Positions 16,063 through 26,548 of a stretch of 64,000 nt of DNA are shown here, piece after piece. The stretch is taken from positions 3,419,001 through 3,483,000 of the forward strand of contig NZ_CP077311.1 in NCBI RefSeq assembly GCF_019048265.1, given 5' to 3'. The notes beneath the pieces are model-generated. The model did not search any database. It was not told where the DNA came from and worked only from the letters and a program-made list of their open reading frames with translations. Position 1 is the stretch's first letter. Each line of letters begins with the position of its first letter. Source of the stretch: Aeromonas sp. FDAARGOS 1405 (GTDB lineage: Bacteria; Pseudomonadota; Gammaproteobacteria; Enterobacterales; Aeromonadaceae). A program made the position numbers and the translations under genes.

Positions 16063-18525
16063 ATGGCTATCAAGAAGAACGAACTCTACTCCTCCCTCTG
16101 GGCTGGCTGCGATGAGCTGCGCGGCGGGATGGATGCCTCCCAGTACAAGGACTATGTGCTGACCCTGCTGTTTGTGAAATACGTCTCCGACAAGGCCAAA
16201 GGCAACCCGTACGCCATGATCGAGGTACCAGCCGGGGCGAGCTTTGATGACATGGTGGCGCTCAAGGGCAGCAAGGAGATAGGCGAGGGGATCAACACCA
16301 TCATCAGTGCGCTGGCGACCGCCAACGATCTGCAAGGGGTGATCACCATTGCCGACTTCAACGATGAAGACAAACTCGGCAAGGGCAAGGAGATGATCGA
16401 CCGCCTCTCCAAGCTGGTGGCTATCTTCGAGGGGTTGGATCTGTCGGCCAACCGTACCGAAGGGGATGACCTGCTGGGTGATGCCTACGAATACCTGATG
16501 CGTCACTTTGCCACCGAGTCGGGCAAGTCCAAGGGGCAGTTCTACACCCCGGCCGAAGTGTCGCGCATTCTGGCCAAGGTGATTGGCATCAGCCGTCAGA
16601 CCCCGCAAGATGCCACCGTCTACGACCCCACCTGTGGTTCTGGCTCTTTGCTGCTCAAGGCGAGCGACGAGGCCGGCCCCAAGGGACTGAGTATTTACGG
16701 ACAGGAGATGGACAACGCCACCAGTGCGCTGGCGCGGATGAACATGATCCTGCACGACAACCCCACAGCAGCAATCTGGAAGGGCAACACCCTGGCCTCG
16801 CCCCAATGGAAGGAGGGCAACAACCAGCTCAAGACCTTCGACTTTGCCGTGGCCAACCCGCCCTTCTCCAACAAGAACTGGACCAGCGGCCTCGATGCCG
16901 AACACGACGAGTTCGGCCGCTTTGTCTGGGGCGTGCCGCCAGAGAAAAACGGCGATTACGCCTTCTTGCTGCACATCATCAAGAGCCTGAAGAGCACCGG
17001 CAAGGGTGCCGTGATCCTGCCCCACGGTGTGCTGTTTCGCGGCAATGCCGAGGCGCGTATTCGTGAGAACTTGCTCAAGCAGGGTTACATCAAGGGGATC
17101 ATCGGTCTACCCGCCAACCTCTTCTACGGCACCGGTATTCCCGCCTGCATCATCGTCATCGACAAAGAGAGCGCCCACACCCGGGCCTTCAATGCTCTGG
17201 CTGACACTGAGCAAGGGCTGTTTATGATCGATGCCAGCAAAGGCTTTATCAAAGATGGCAACAAGAACCGGCTGCGCGAGCAGGACATCCACAAGATTGT
17301 CGACACCTTCACCCGTGGCCTGATCCTGGAGGGGTACAGCCGCTGGGTACCGCTTGGCGAGATCGCCCGCAACGACTACAACCTCAATATCCCGCGCTAT
17401 ATCGATGGCAGCGAAGGGGAAGACCTGCACGATCTGGCCGGTCACCTGCAAGGGGGCATCCCCGAGCGCGATATCGCTGCACTCGACCCCTACTGGCGGG
17501 TATTCCCGACCCTCAAGGCGACCCTGTTTGCACCGCTGCGACCCGGTTACAGTGAGGCGCGGGTCGCCGCGGCCAAGGTCAAGGGCACCATACTGGCCTG
17601 TGAGGAGTTTGCCCGCTTCAAACAGGCGGCGCTGGCGCCGTTCGCCCAGTGGTTTAGCGAGTGCCAGTTCGGCGAGTTTGCCAAGGGCGACTCGCCCAAG
17701 GCGCTGATCGACGAGGTGAGTGAAGCACTGCTTGAGCACTACCGCGCGAGCGCCGAGGCGACCGGTGAGCTGCTCGACCCCTACGCCATCTATCAGCTGC
17801 TGATGGACTACTGGCAGAACCAGCTGCAAGACGATCTATATGTCCTCTCTCAGGATGGCTGGCCAGCGGGTCGGGTCCTGCGCGAGCTGATTGCCGACAA
17901 GGGAGAAAAGATCAAAGAGAGCCCGGATCTGGTAATTGGCAAAGCCAAGTACAAGGCCGAGCTGATCCCACCCGCCTTGCTGGTGGCCCGCTTCTTTGCC
18001 AATGAGCAAAAAGAGCTCGATACCCTGCAAGTCGCGCTGGATGAAGCGAGCCAGGAACTGGAGAGCTTTATCGAGGAGCAGAGTGGGGAAGAGGGCGGAC
18101 TGATCGAGGCGATGAACGACAAGGAGAAGGTGACCGCTGCCAGTGTCAAAGCGCGCATCAAGACCGCCACCGACAAGGAGGAACTGGCTCTGCTCAAGCA
18201 GGTGCAGCAGCTGTTTGATGCCGAAACCCGCGCCAAGAAGGCCCACAAAGAGGCCAGCGACGCCCTCGATAAAGCGGTGTTTGCTCACTACCCCAAGCTG
18301 CAGGATAACGAGATTAAAACCCTGCTGGTGGAAGACAAATGGCAAGCGAGCCTGCGCGGCGCGCTGGAGGCCGAGATTGAGCGAGTCACCCAGCGGCTTG
18401 CTAACAGGGTCAAGGAGTTAGAGGAGCGTTACAGCAGTTCCCTGCCACAGCTCACCAAGAGCGTCAGCGAGCTGGAAGCCAAGGTGGCGGCCCATCTGCA
18501 GGCCATGGGGCTGGAGTGGGCATAA
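16063..18525 (+). CDS. hsdM: Type I restriction-modification DNA methyltransferase subunit
   Basis: This 820-residue N6-adenine methyltransferase begins with the HsdM N-terminal helical domain (YSSLWAGCDELRGGMD, YVLTLLFVKYVSDK). SAM motif I is DPTCGSGSLLLKA near residue 190, and catalytic motif IV is NPPF near residue 265. After the catalytic domain comes a long charged, coiled-coil-rich C-terminal half typical of the ~800-residue HsdM type. Its stop overlaps the ATG of hsdS by one base (TAATG). It modifies host DNA together with HsdS and takes part in restriction with HsdR, encoded at 23444. Confidence 0.95.
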   Translation: MAIKKNELYSSLWAGCDELRGGMDASQYKDYVLTLLFVKYVSDKAKGNPYAMIEVPAGASFDDMVALKGSKEIGEGINTIISALATANDLQGVITIADFNDEDKLGKGKEMIDRLSKLVAIFEGLDLSANRTEGDDLLGDAYEYLMRHFATESGKSKGQFYTPAEVSRILAKVIGISRQTPQDATVYDPTCGSGSLLLKASDEAGPKGLSIYGQEMDNATSALARMNMILHDNPTAAIWKGNTLASPQWKEGNNQLKTFDFAVANPPFSNKNWTSGLDAEHDEFGRFVWGVPPEKNGDYAFLLHIIKSLKSTGKGAVILPHGVLFRGNAEARIRENLLKQGYIKGIIGLPANLFYGTGIPACIIVIDKESAHTRAFNALADTEQGLFMIDASKGFIKDGNKNRLREQDIHKIVDTFTRGLILEGYSRWVPLGEIARNDYNLNIPRYIDGSEGEDLHDLAGHLQGGIPERDIAALDPYWRVFPTLKATLFAPLRPGYSEARVAAAKVKGTILACEEFARFKQAALAPFAQWFSECQFGEFAKGDSPKALIDEVSEALLEHYRASAEATGELLDPYAIYQLLMDYWQNQLQDDLYVLSQDGWPAGRVLRELIADKGEKIKESPDLVIGKAKYKAELIPPALLVARFFANEQKELDTLQVALDEASQELESFIEEQSGEEGGLIEAMNDKEKVTAASVKARIKTATDKEELALLKQVQQLFDAETRAKKAHKEASDALDKAVFAHYPKLQDNEIKTLLVEDKWQASLRGALEAEIERVTQRLANRVKELEERYSSSLPQLTKSVSELEAKVAAHLQAMGLEWA

Positions 18526-19832
18526 TGGCGGAACAGATGATTCAGCATAAAAAAGGCGAGAAGGTGGCCATGCAGGCTATCCCGACGGGCTATAAGCAGA
18601 CCGAGGTTGGGGTTATTCCTGAGGATTGGAGCGTTGAATCCTTGAGCCAAGTAGCACAAATAACACGTGGGAAATTTAGTGCTCGGCCACGCAATGATCC
18701 TAAATTTTTCGGAGGCGACATCCCATTTATTCAGACTGGCGACATAACAAGATCAAACGGTTATGATGTTAACTTTTCTCAGACAATAAATGAACTTGGA
18801 CTATCTGTAAGTAAGCTATTTCCTGCGGATTCTCTTTTTTTTACTATAGCTGCAAATATAGGTGATGTAGCAATAGCTAAATATCCTGCAGCCTGTCCTG
18901 ATAGTTTGGTTGTAATAAAAGAAAACGGTCACATAAACAAACGGTGGTTATACCATATCCTTTCGTCAAAGAAAGAAGTTTTCGAGTCTATTGCTACATC
19001 TAATGCGCAATTAAATATAAATCTTGAAAAATTAAATCCATATGTTTTAGGTGTTCCTGAATTAGAAGAACAAACAGCAATTGCCAATGTGCTGTCGGAT
19101 ACCGATGCGCTGATTGCAGGCTTGGAGCAGTTGATCGCCAAGAAACAGGCCATCAAGACCGCCACCATGCAGCAACTGCTGACCGGCCGTACCCGCCTGC
19201 CGCAGTTCGCCCTGCGCCCCGACGGCACCCCAAAAGGTTATAAATCCAGCGAACACGGACAAATACCAGAGGATTGGGAGGTATGTGAGCTTCAAGATGC
19301 GGTGATATTCCTTGATGGTCAACGACGACCGATAAAATCAGGTGAACGAGCGAAGATGGCAGGGGGTTATCCTTATTATGGCGCCTCAGGGATTGTTGGA
19401 TATGTCAATGATTACATTTTCGATGAGGACTTGATTCTCCTAGGTGAGGATGGTGAGAACATTCTAAGTCGTAGCGTTCCTCTTGCATTTCAAGTGTCAG
19501 GGAAAATTTGGGTTAATAATCATGCGCATGTTTTGAAGCCGCAAAATGACTTCCATATTTATTTCTTGGCGGAGTATTTGGAAAGTCTGGATTACTCGTT
19601 ATTTAACAGTGGGACGGCACAGCCAAAACTCAATAAAAAAACTTGCCAGAGAATTAAAGTAATAAAGCCTAAATACGAAGAACAAACCGCAATCGCCACC
19701 ATTCTCTCCGATATGGATAGCGAGCTTACTGCGCTGGCTCAGAAGCTGGCCAAGGCCCGTGATGTGAAGCAGGGAATGATGCAGCAGTTGTTGACCGGCC
19801 GTATCCGTTTGCCGCTGGAGGTGGTTGCATGA
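18525..19832 (+). CDS. hsdS: Type I restriction-modification specificity subunit
   Basis: This 435-residue protein has two target recognition domains, each starting GYK-(6-8)-IPEDWEV-like (residues about 20 and 240). Each is followed by a conserved helix region containing EEQTAIANVLSDTDALIAGL or EEQTAIATILSDMDSELTAL and MQQLLTGR. The two TRDs are AT-rich (18650-19060 and 19230-19680), while the conserved parts are GC-rich. That is the usual signature of TRD exchange. It overlaps hsdM at the start and the DUF262 gene at the end, so the operon is tightly coupled. Confidence 0.95.
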   Translation: MAEQMIQHKKGEKVAMQAIPTGYKQTEVGVIPEDWSVESLSQVAQITRGKFSARPRNDPKFFGGDIPFIQTGDITRSNGYDVNFSQTINELGLSVSKLFPADSLFFTIAANIGDVAIAKYPAACPDSLVVIKENGHINKRWLYHILSSKKEVFESIATSNAQLNINLEKLNPYVLGVPELEEQTAIANVLSDTDALIAGLEQLIAKKQAIKTATMQQLLTGRTRLPQFALRPDGTPKGYKSSEHGQIPEDWEVCELQDAVIFLDGQRRPIKSGERAKMAGGYPYYGASGIVGYVNDYIFDEDLILLGEDGENILSRSVPLAFQVSGKIWVNNHAHVLKPQNDFHIYFLAEYLESLDYSLFNSGTAQPKLNKKTCQRIKVIKPKYEEQTAIATILSDMDSELTALAQKLAKARDVKQGMMQQLLTGRIRLPLEVVA

Positions 19833-21277
19833 CACAAGCGCAGCCTGTTGACGTTACTGTTCAGGGATTTAATGAGCTGTGCCGTGAGGGTGCCGCACTA
19901 CAACTCGATCACTATCAGCGACCCTATGTGTGGGACTCAATCAAGGTAAATCAGCTGCTGAGCGATTTACACGAGTTCAGGCGCTCTAGCAAGGAGCAGG
20001 CCTACTACCTCGGCACCGTGTTGCTGCATCGTAATGATGAGAAGCAGGTCAGATTTGTGATCGATGGCCAGCAGCGGCTCAGTACGCTGGCGGTACTGTA
20101 TTACACCTTGTGTGGTTCGCTACCTGAGGGGTTAGCGTTTCATTATCGATCCCCCATTTCGGCGCGCAACCTGCACGAGGCGCGCCAACTGATGGTGGAG
20201 CGAAGCAATATTGAACTGGACCCCTCTATCTTTGAGCAGTTGCGTTTCACCGTGATCATGGTAGAGCGTGAAGATCTTGCGTTTACCTTTTTCGATACCC
20301 AGAACCATCGTGGTGTACCACTGAACGCCACCGACTTGCTCAAGGCTTATCATTTGCGAGCCGTTAACGGCCCGCATGCCGAATCGCTACAACAGATCTG
20401 TGCCCAGCGTTGGGAGTCGGTGCAAGTGGCGGGCCCTTATCGACAAGCTGGCAAGCGGCAGGATTATGCCCCCGAACTGTTTGAGCAATTCTTGTGGCGT
20501 GCCCGTAACTGGCGGGGCAACAAGTGTATTGAGCGCGAAGATCATGATCGTTTGCTGGAGACTTTTCAGCAGCAAAGTATCGGGGGGGTTGAGAGCGATG
20601 AGGTGCCGCTCTATCCGGGGTACCACAATCAGTTTGCCAGCGCTCTCAAATTGCAGGGCAGCAACGATTATCGATTGGCTCTGACCCCTGTTCAGGTGGG
20701 GGGAAGTGCAGCCAGTTTGCCGTTCACCTTGCGTCAGCCCATTCACAAGGGCGTTGGTTTCTTCCTCTATGCACAAAAATATGCGGCGTTGCTCGATGCG
20801 TTGTTGTATCAGGAGAGCGCCAACCTGGAGTTGCCGGCGTTTCGTGAGTTTTACCGCCGGGTTGTATGCGTCAATGCCTATTACTTGCAAGAACTCTTCA
20901 AGCTGGCCTTGTTGATGTATGTCGATCGCTTTGGCTATCAACGGTTATTGGCATTTGCCGTGGGGCTGGAACTGGTTCTGGGCGGGCTGCGGCTGGAAAA
21001 GCAATACATCTTCAAGGAGTCGCCGCTCAAGTACCTGCGAGATGCCCCCTATAACCTGCTCGATGAGATATGCGGTGCCTATCGCCCGCAAGAGGTGATG
21101 GCATTTTTAAGCTCTGAAATTGAACGTTCAGAGGGATACAAAAAGGTCAGTAACATTACCCCCCAGAAGGGTGTACAGGGCTGTTATCTGTCCGCATTGC
21201 TGGGCTATTTCCAGCTTGACGCTGCCCCTGAGGGTAAAAATTGGGTGCTTGCCTGTTGGCTGAAGATGGAAAAATAA
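19829..21277 (+). CDS. DUF262 domain protein without HNH part
   Basis: This 482-residue protein has the DUF262 (GmrS-like) N-terminal signature LDHYQRPYVWD and FVIDGQQRLSTLAVLYY, a DGQQR nucleotide-using motif related to the ParB/Srx fold. The rest is helical. No DUF1524 HNH end is seen, so it is the shorter member of the pair. It starts inside the end of hsdS and ends one base before its larger paralogue. GmrSD-type DUF262 proteins restrict modified phage DNA. Here the pair sits inside a type I locus and may be a second, modification-dependent restriction activity or a regulator of the first. Confidence 0.85.
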   Translation: MTQAQPVDVTVQGFNELCREGAALQLDHYQRPYVWDSIKVNQLLSDLHEFRRSSKEQAYYLGTVLLHRNDEKQVRFVIDGQQRLSTLAVLYYTLCGSLPEGLAFHYRSPISARNLHEARQLMVERSNIELDPSIFEQLRFTVIMVEREDLAFTFFDTQNHRGVPLNATDLLKAYHLRAVNGPHAESLQQICAQRWESVQVAGPYRQAGKRQDYAPELFEQFLWRARNWRGNKCIEREDHDRLLETFQQQSIGGVESDEVPLYPGYHNQFASALKLQGSNDYRLALTPVQVGGSAASLPFTLRQPIHKGVGFFLYAQKYAALLDALLYQESANLELPAFREFYRRVVCVNAYYLQELFKLALLMYVDRFGYQRLLAFAVGLELVLGGLRLEKQYIFKESPLKYLRDAPYNLLDEICGAYRPQEVMAFLSSEIERSEGYKKVSNITPQKGVQGCYLSALLGYFQLDAAPEGKNWVLACWLKMEK

Positions 21278-21278
21278 G

Positions 21279-23324
21279 ATGCAACATGAATCAAAATTGA
21301 CCACGTTGGCCGACATCATTGCAGATAAGCGCCTCTTCAATATCCCTATCTATCAACGCCTTTACGTGTGGGGCAGTGATCAGATCAAAGTTCTGCTTGA
21401 TGATCTGGTTGCGGCCTGCGAGGCAGACAAGGACGTGTTTTACCTGGGGGGGACACTGGTCATTGAACAGGGGAAGACTGCATGTGGGCATCCTTTGCTG
21501 GATCTTATCGATGGCCAGCAACGTTTTACGACCTTGTGGCTGCTGAGTGTGGTGATGGAGCGTCTGCTCCCACCCTCAAGGGACGAGCAAGCCGCTCATA
21601 ACCCTCTGACCGATTTTCGCTGTACCTGGTTTGGGGATAGTCGTGAACCACGTATCCGCTTTGCTATTCGTCCCGGTGTTAGCCGCTTTTTCACGGCGTT
21701 GCTTGATGGCCGCGCTGTGCCTGATGAGCCACAAGCGTCGGCGTTGAGCTATGCGATGCAGGTGATGGAGGGGTATTTCTCAGACAGGACTGATGAACGC
21801 AGCCGTGTTGATCTTGTCAAACTGGGCCGTTTTATTCGTGAGCGGGTACAACTGGTTCTGACCCGGGTTCCCGCTAACACGGATCTCAACAAGTTGTTTG
21901 AGGTTATCAATAATCGCGGTGTGCAATTGCAGCATCATGAAATTCTGAAGGCTCGCTTGCTGGCATTGTTGCCAGAGAGAAGTGAACGGGAAGTTTATGG
22001 TCAGATGTGGGATGCATGCTCGTTTATGGGGGCCTATGTCGAGAAGAATCTGCGTACCGTCAAGGGGCTAAAACTTATACCTCTTTATGATGCGGATGAA
22101 GCAAAACGCGATCAGGAGCGGCTCGCAGATCCCCGGGCTGTACGTGATGCCTTGCTAGCGCTTGATAATCAGCAGGACATCCAGCCTCATTCTCTGGAAG
22201 AGATCCTAAATGGTGCGGCACTCCTGACGGAGTCATCCAGTGAGGACACAAGAAATGAGGAGGCGTATGAGGCGGATGATGTGCGCAGCGTTATTGGCTT
22301 CCCCATGTTGTTGCAGCATGTGTTACGCCTCTTTCTGTTACGGTCACAGCGTGACGACATCGGCAAGATCCTGGACAAAGAGTTGTTACAGATTTTCCAG
22401 ATCCACTGGCTGGAAGGGCTGTCCCAGTGTGACAAGCAGAAGCAGGCCAATGAGGTGCGTTATTTTATCGAGCTGTTGTGGCGCTGCCGCTATCTGTTCG
22501 ATAAACACGTCATCAAGTGGATCAGCGATGAAAATAATGAAGAAAATCATGGTATTCGCCGGCTCAGGGTTAATGAAAGCCGAGGCTACCGGAGCCTGAT
22601 CCGAGATAGCCGTGATGCTGAAAGCGACTTTGCCATGCTGCAAAGCATGCTCTATCACTCGCAGCAATTGACCACTCATTACTGGTTAACCCCGCTGCTG
22701 AATTATCTGTTGGATCATGGCGGTGAAAACGCTCATTGCTATCTCCAGTATCTGGATAACCACCTGTTGTGCAGTGAAAGTGAACAGCCTCTGATCGTGC
22801 GAACCCGTGAGTTTGTACTCAATCCATGGAGTCGGGCTTATCCGCTTCGTGATATGCAGGCGGTGCTGACCGCCAATGAGGGAACTGATTTTTCTCATTA
22901 CTGGTTCTACAAGCTGGAATACATTTTGTGGGATCGCTACCGCACCCAGAAAGGAAGTGCGTGGCAGGCGTTTCGGATGACTGCCAGAAACTCGGTGGAA
23001 CATGTTTCGCCACAGCAGCCTGAGTCCTTTGATACCAATCAAGTAGCCCCTGAATTACGCGACTGTTTTGGCAATTTGGGTCTGGTGTCACGCAGCATCA
23101 ACTCCGAATACGGCAACAAGCCCTATGCCGAAAAACGAGCGCGCTTTCGTGAGCGAAATGCCGCAAGGGTTGATTCTCTAAAGTTGGCGCTGATTTATGA
23201 ACACGAACAGTGGAATGGTGAGCTGGCGCAGGCTCATCAGCAAAAAATGATTGAAGAGTATCAGCAGTATTTTGCGGCTGTTGAACGTTATCCAGGCACC
23301 ATAGGGACCTCTGCTGAAGAGTGA
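21279..23324 (+). CDS. DUF262-DUF1524 (GmrSD-like) restriction protein
   Basis: This 681-residue protein joins an N-terminal DUF262 domain (IYQRLYVWG, then LLDLIDGQQRFTTLWLL) to a C-terminal DUF1524 HNH-like nuclease with NSVEHVSPQQPE and, later, GNLGLVSRSINSEYGNKPY. That is the layout of single-chain GmrSD type IV restriction enzymes. GmrSD enzymes use NTPs to cut DNA with glucosylated hydroxymethylcytosine; the target here is not known. It follows the shorter DUF262 gene by one base and precedes hsdR by 119 bases. Confidence 0.88.
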   Translation: MQHESKLTTLADIIADKRLFNIPIYQRLYVWGSDQIKVLLDDLVAACEADKDVFYLGGTLVIEQGKTACGHPLLDLIDGQQRFTTLWLLSVVMERLLPPSRDEQAAHNPLTDFRCTWFGDSREPRIRFAIRPGVSRFFTALLDGRAVPDEPQASALSYAMQVMEGYFSDRTDERSRVDLVKLGRFIRERVQLVLTRVPANTDLNKLFEVINNRGVQLQHHEILKARLLALLPERSEREVYGQMWDACSFMGAYVEKNLRTVKGLKLIPLYDADEAKRDQERLADPRAVRDALLALDNQQDIQPHSLEEILNGAALLTESSSEDTRNEEAYEADDVRSVIGFPMLLQHVLRLFLLRSQRDDIGKILDKELLQIFQIHWLEGLSQCDKQKQANEVRYFIELLWRCRYLFDKHVIKWISDENNEENHGIRRLRVNESRGYRSLIRDSRDAESDFAMLQSMLYHSQQLTTHYWLTPLLNYLLDHGGENAHCYLQYLDNHLLCSESEQPLIVRTREFVLNPWSRAYPLRDMQAVLTANEGTDFSHYWFYKLEYILWDRYRTQKGSAWQAFRMTARNSVEHVSPQQPESFDTNQVAPELRDCFGNLGLVSRSINSEYGNKPYAEKRARFRERNAARVDSLKLALIYEHEQWNGELAQAHQQKMIEEYQQYFAAVERYPGTIGTSAEE

Positions 23325-23443
23325 TGTTAAATATCACTATCAGTCGTTTTGCTCCGGGTTTTTATCAACGACGGTGTTGAGTAACCCTGGAAACCTGATG
23401 AGCCCGGTTGGGCTGCTTGGTTTGATTAGAAGGAATGACAACA

Positions 23444-26400
23444 GTGACAACTGTCGGCCAACGCGAACGAGCTACCCAGCAGCGAGTCGTCCGTTTTTTT
23501 TGCGAGACACTGGGCTATCGCTATCTGGGTAACTGGCATACCCGCCCCAATAATCGCAATGTCGAACCTGCTCTGCTGACTGACTGGTTGATGGGCCGTG
23601 GTACGGATGCCGCGCTTATTCCCCGAGTCCTGCGCCAGCTGGAGCGGGCGGCTAGCCTGGGGGAGGGGCGCCAGCTCTATGATGCCAATAAAGAGGTCTA
23701 CCGCCTGTTGCGCTATGGCGTTAAGGAAAAGAGCGGGGCGGGTGAGCAGAATCAGACGGTCTGGCTGGTGGACTGGGCCAATCCTGAGGCTAACGACTTT
23801 GCTATCGCCGAGGAAGTGACTGTCGCGGGGGAGAATACCAAGCGGCCGGATCTGGTGCTCTACGTTAACGGTATTGCGCTTGGTGTGATCGAACTCAAGC
23901 GATCTACTGTCTCTATTGGTGAGGGGATCCGGCAGAACCTGGATAACCAGCAACAAGACTTTATCCGCAACTTTTTCACCACCCAACAGTTGGTTATGGC
24001 GGGTAATGACAGCCAAGGCCTGCGCTACGGCACCATCAAAACCCCTGAGAAATACTATCTGGAGTGGAAAGAGGCTGATTCTTCACTGGACGGAAACCCG
24101 TTGGATCGCCATCTTGCACAGCTCTGCGACAAGAGGCGCTTTCTTGAGTTAATTCACGACTTTATCGTGTTCGATAGTGGGGTGAAGAAGACCTGCCGCC
24201 ATAACCAGTATTTTGGTATTACGGCGGCCAAGCGCTTTATTGCACGCCATGAGGGCGGGATCATCTGGCATACCCAGGGCAGCGGTAAAAGCCTGACTAT
24301 GGTGTGGCTGGCCAAGTGGATCCGAGAGAATGTTGCTGATAGCCGAGTCTTGATCATCACAGACCGTACTGAACTCGATGAGCAGATAGAGAAGGTATTT
24401 GCCGGGGTTGAAGAGGAGATCCTGCGTACCAAGAGTGGGGCCGAGCTGGTACGCCGTCTTAATGAAGCACACCCTTGGTTGCTTTGCTCTTTGGTGCACA
24501 AATTTGGCCGACACACGGAAGAAGAAGGTGAGACGGCTGAGCGAGATGACGATGAATTTATCGCCGAACTAAAGGCAAGCCTGCCAGCTGATTTTGCGGC
24601 CAAGGGCAAACTCTTTGTGTTTGTGGATGAGTGCCACCGTACCCAGTCGGGCAAGTTGCATGGGGCCATGAAGAGCATATTGCCCGAGGCACTTTTTATT
24701 GGCTTCACCGGCACACCCCTGATGAAGAAGGATAAGAAGAAGTCGGTAGAGGTGTTTGGACCCTTCATTCACACCTACAAGTTTGACGAGGCGGTGAGCG
24801 ATGGGGTGGTGCTGGACTTGCGTTATGAGGCCCGCGACATTGACCAACGGGTCAAGTCCCAGGCCAAGGTGGATGAATGGTTCGAGGTGAAGACCAAGGC
24901 GCTCTCCCGACTTGGTCGCCAGCAGTTAAAAGAGAAGTGGGCCTCGATGCAGAAGCTGCTCTCGAGCCGCTCACGCCTCGAGCAGATCGTGGCCGATATC
25001 CTGCTCGATTTTGACCGTAAACAGCGCCTGGCGGATGGCCGTGGCAATGCCATGCTGGTGTGCTCCAGTGTCTATCAGGCTTGCAAAAGCTATGAGCTGT
25101 TCAGTCAGGCAGGATTTGCAAACAAGTGTGCCATCATCACCAGCTATCAGCCTAATGCCAGTACCATCAAGGGGGAGGAGACTGGGGAGGGGTTGACCGA
25201 GAAGTTGGCCAAATACCACATTTATCGCAAGATGCTGGCGAACTTTTTTGGTCAGAGCGAGGATGAGGCTGGAAAGCGAGTTGAGGAGTTTGAGGCAAAG
25301 GTCAAACAGCGTTTCATCGATGAACCTGGTCGAATGCGGTTGCTGATTGTAGTCGACAAACTGTTGACTGGTTTCGATGCGCCTTCGGCTACCTACCTTT
25401 ATATCGATAAAAAGATGGCCGATCACAACCTTTTTCAGGCTATCTGTCGGGTCAACCGGCTCGATGGTGCCGATAAGGAGTATGGCTATATCGTCGATTA
25501 CAAGGACCTGTTTCGTTCTCTTGAGAAGACCGTCAAGGATTATACCGCCGAGGCGTTTGAAGGTTATGACAAGGAGGATGTCGCTGGGCTACTCAAAGAT
25601 CGCTTGGCCCAAGGTCGGCAGGATCTTGACGACGCTCTGGAGGCAGTGCGAACGCTCTGCGAACCGGTCAAGGCTCCCCGTGAAGAGTTGGATTATCAGC
25701 ATTACTTCTGCTGTGCTCCGAGGGCAAACGAAGATGAGTTGCTCGACAAGGAGGCGCTGCGTCTAACCCTTTATCAATATGTCGCCAAGCTTATCCGTGC
25801 GTTCACCGCGCTGGCGGGGGAGATGGAAGAGGCCGGTTATAGCGCGAGCCAGGCTGCTGCAATCCGTCGTGAGGTAGAGCACTACAGCAAGGTGCGCGAC
25901 ATGATCAAAGTAGCCAGTAGTGATCACGTCGATATGAAGCAGTTCGAGCCGGCGATGCGCCAGATGCTGGATCTCTATATTGATGCTGACCCCAGTGAAA
26001 CCCTGATGGACTTTGAAGAGCTGGGACTGTTGGAGTTGATCATCGAGCGGGGGGCTGAAGGGCTTGAGGGGGCGCCTGAGGGACTGCGTAAAGACCCCGA
26101 GGCTATGGCTGAGGCGATTGAAAACAACGTGCGACGGACCATCGTCGACGAGAATCCGGTTAACCCCAAGTACTACGAAAAGATGTCGGTGCTGCTCGAT
26201 GAGCTGATTGAGCTGCGTCGCTCTCAGGCTATCTCTTACCAGGAGTATCTGGAAAAGGTACGCGAGCTGGCCATGAAGGTGAAACGTCCAGCCAGCGGGG
26301 GGGCACAGACCTATCCTGCGAGTGTTGATACCTCAGCCAAGCGTGCGCTCTATGACAATTTGGGCTGCGATGAAGTGCTGGTGACCAGGATCGATACTGC

Positions 26401-26548
26401 CGTCAGATATACCAAAAAAGCGGACTGGCTCGGTGATCGCTTCAAAGAGCGGGAGGTTGCCTTTGCTATTGCCGAAGAGATCAAAGAGTACGATGTGACA
26501 GTCGCAGATGTGATGACCCTGGTAAAAGCCCAGCCGGAGTACCACTGA
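23444..26548 (+). CDS. hsdR: Type I restriction endonuclease/translocase subunit
   Basis: This protein of about 1034 residues cuts DNA after ATP-driven translocation. It has an N-terminal PD-(D/E)xK nuclease (RPDLVLYVNGIALGVIELKR, near residues 135-155), then an SF2 motor with Walker A HTQGSGKSLTMVW near 280, DECHR (motif II) near 398 and FTGTPL (motif III), and a helical C-terminal domain for HsdM/HsdS contact. The ATG at 23435 abuts AGAAGGA, leaving no spacer. The GTG at 23444 has a normal nine-base gap, so I prefer it. It overlaps the metallopeptidase gene by one base (TGATG). Confidence 0.94.
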   Translation: MTTVGQRERATQQRVVRFFCETLGYRYLGNWHTRPNNRNVEPALLTDWLMGRGTDAALIPRVLRQLERAASLGEGRQLYDANKEVYRLLRYGVKEKSGAGEQNQTVWLVDWANPEANDFAIAEEVTVAGENTKRPDLVLYVNGIALGVIELKRSTVSIGEGIRQNLDNQQQDFIRNFFTTQQLVMAGNDSQGLRYGTIKTPEKYYLEWKEADSSLDGNPLDRHLAQLCDKRRFLELIHDFIVFDSGVKKTCRHNQYFGITAAKRFIARHEGGIIWHTQGSGKSLTMVWLAKWIRENVADSRVLIITDRTELDEQIEKVFAGVEEEILRTKSGAELVRRLNEAHPWLLCSLVHKFGRHTEEEGETAERDDDEFIAELKASLPADFAAKGKLFVFVDECHRTQSGKLHGAMKSILPEALFIGFTGTPLMKKDKKKSVEVFGPFIHTYKFDEAVSDGVVLDLRYEARDIDQRVKSQAKVDEWFEVKTKALSRLGRQQLKEKWASMQKLLSSRSRLEQIVADILLDFDRKQRLADGRGNAMLVCSSVYQACKSYELFSQAGFANKCAIITSYQPNASTIKGEETGEGLTEKLAKYHIYRKMLANFFGQSEDEAGKRVEEFEAKVKQRFIDEPGRMRLLIVVDKLLTGFDAPSATYLYIDKKMADHNLFQAICRVNRLDGADKEYGYIVDYKDLFRSLEKTVKDYTAEAFEGYDKEDVAGLLKDRLAQGRQDLDDALEAVRTLCEPVKAPREELDYQHYFCCAPRANEDELLDKEALRLTLYQYVAKLIRAFTALAGEMEEAGYSASQAAAIRREVEHYSKVRDMIKVASSDHVDMKQFEPAMRQMLDLYIDADPSETLMDFEELGLLELIIERGAEGLEGAPEGLRKDPEAMAEAIENNVRRTIVDENPVNPKYYEKMSVLLDELIELRRSQAISYQEYLEKVRELAMKVKRPASGGAQTYPASVDTSAKRALYDNLGCDEVLVTRIDTAVRYTKKADWLGDRFKEREVAFAIAEEIKEYDVTVADVMTLVKAQPEYH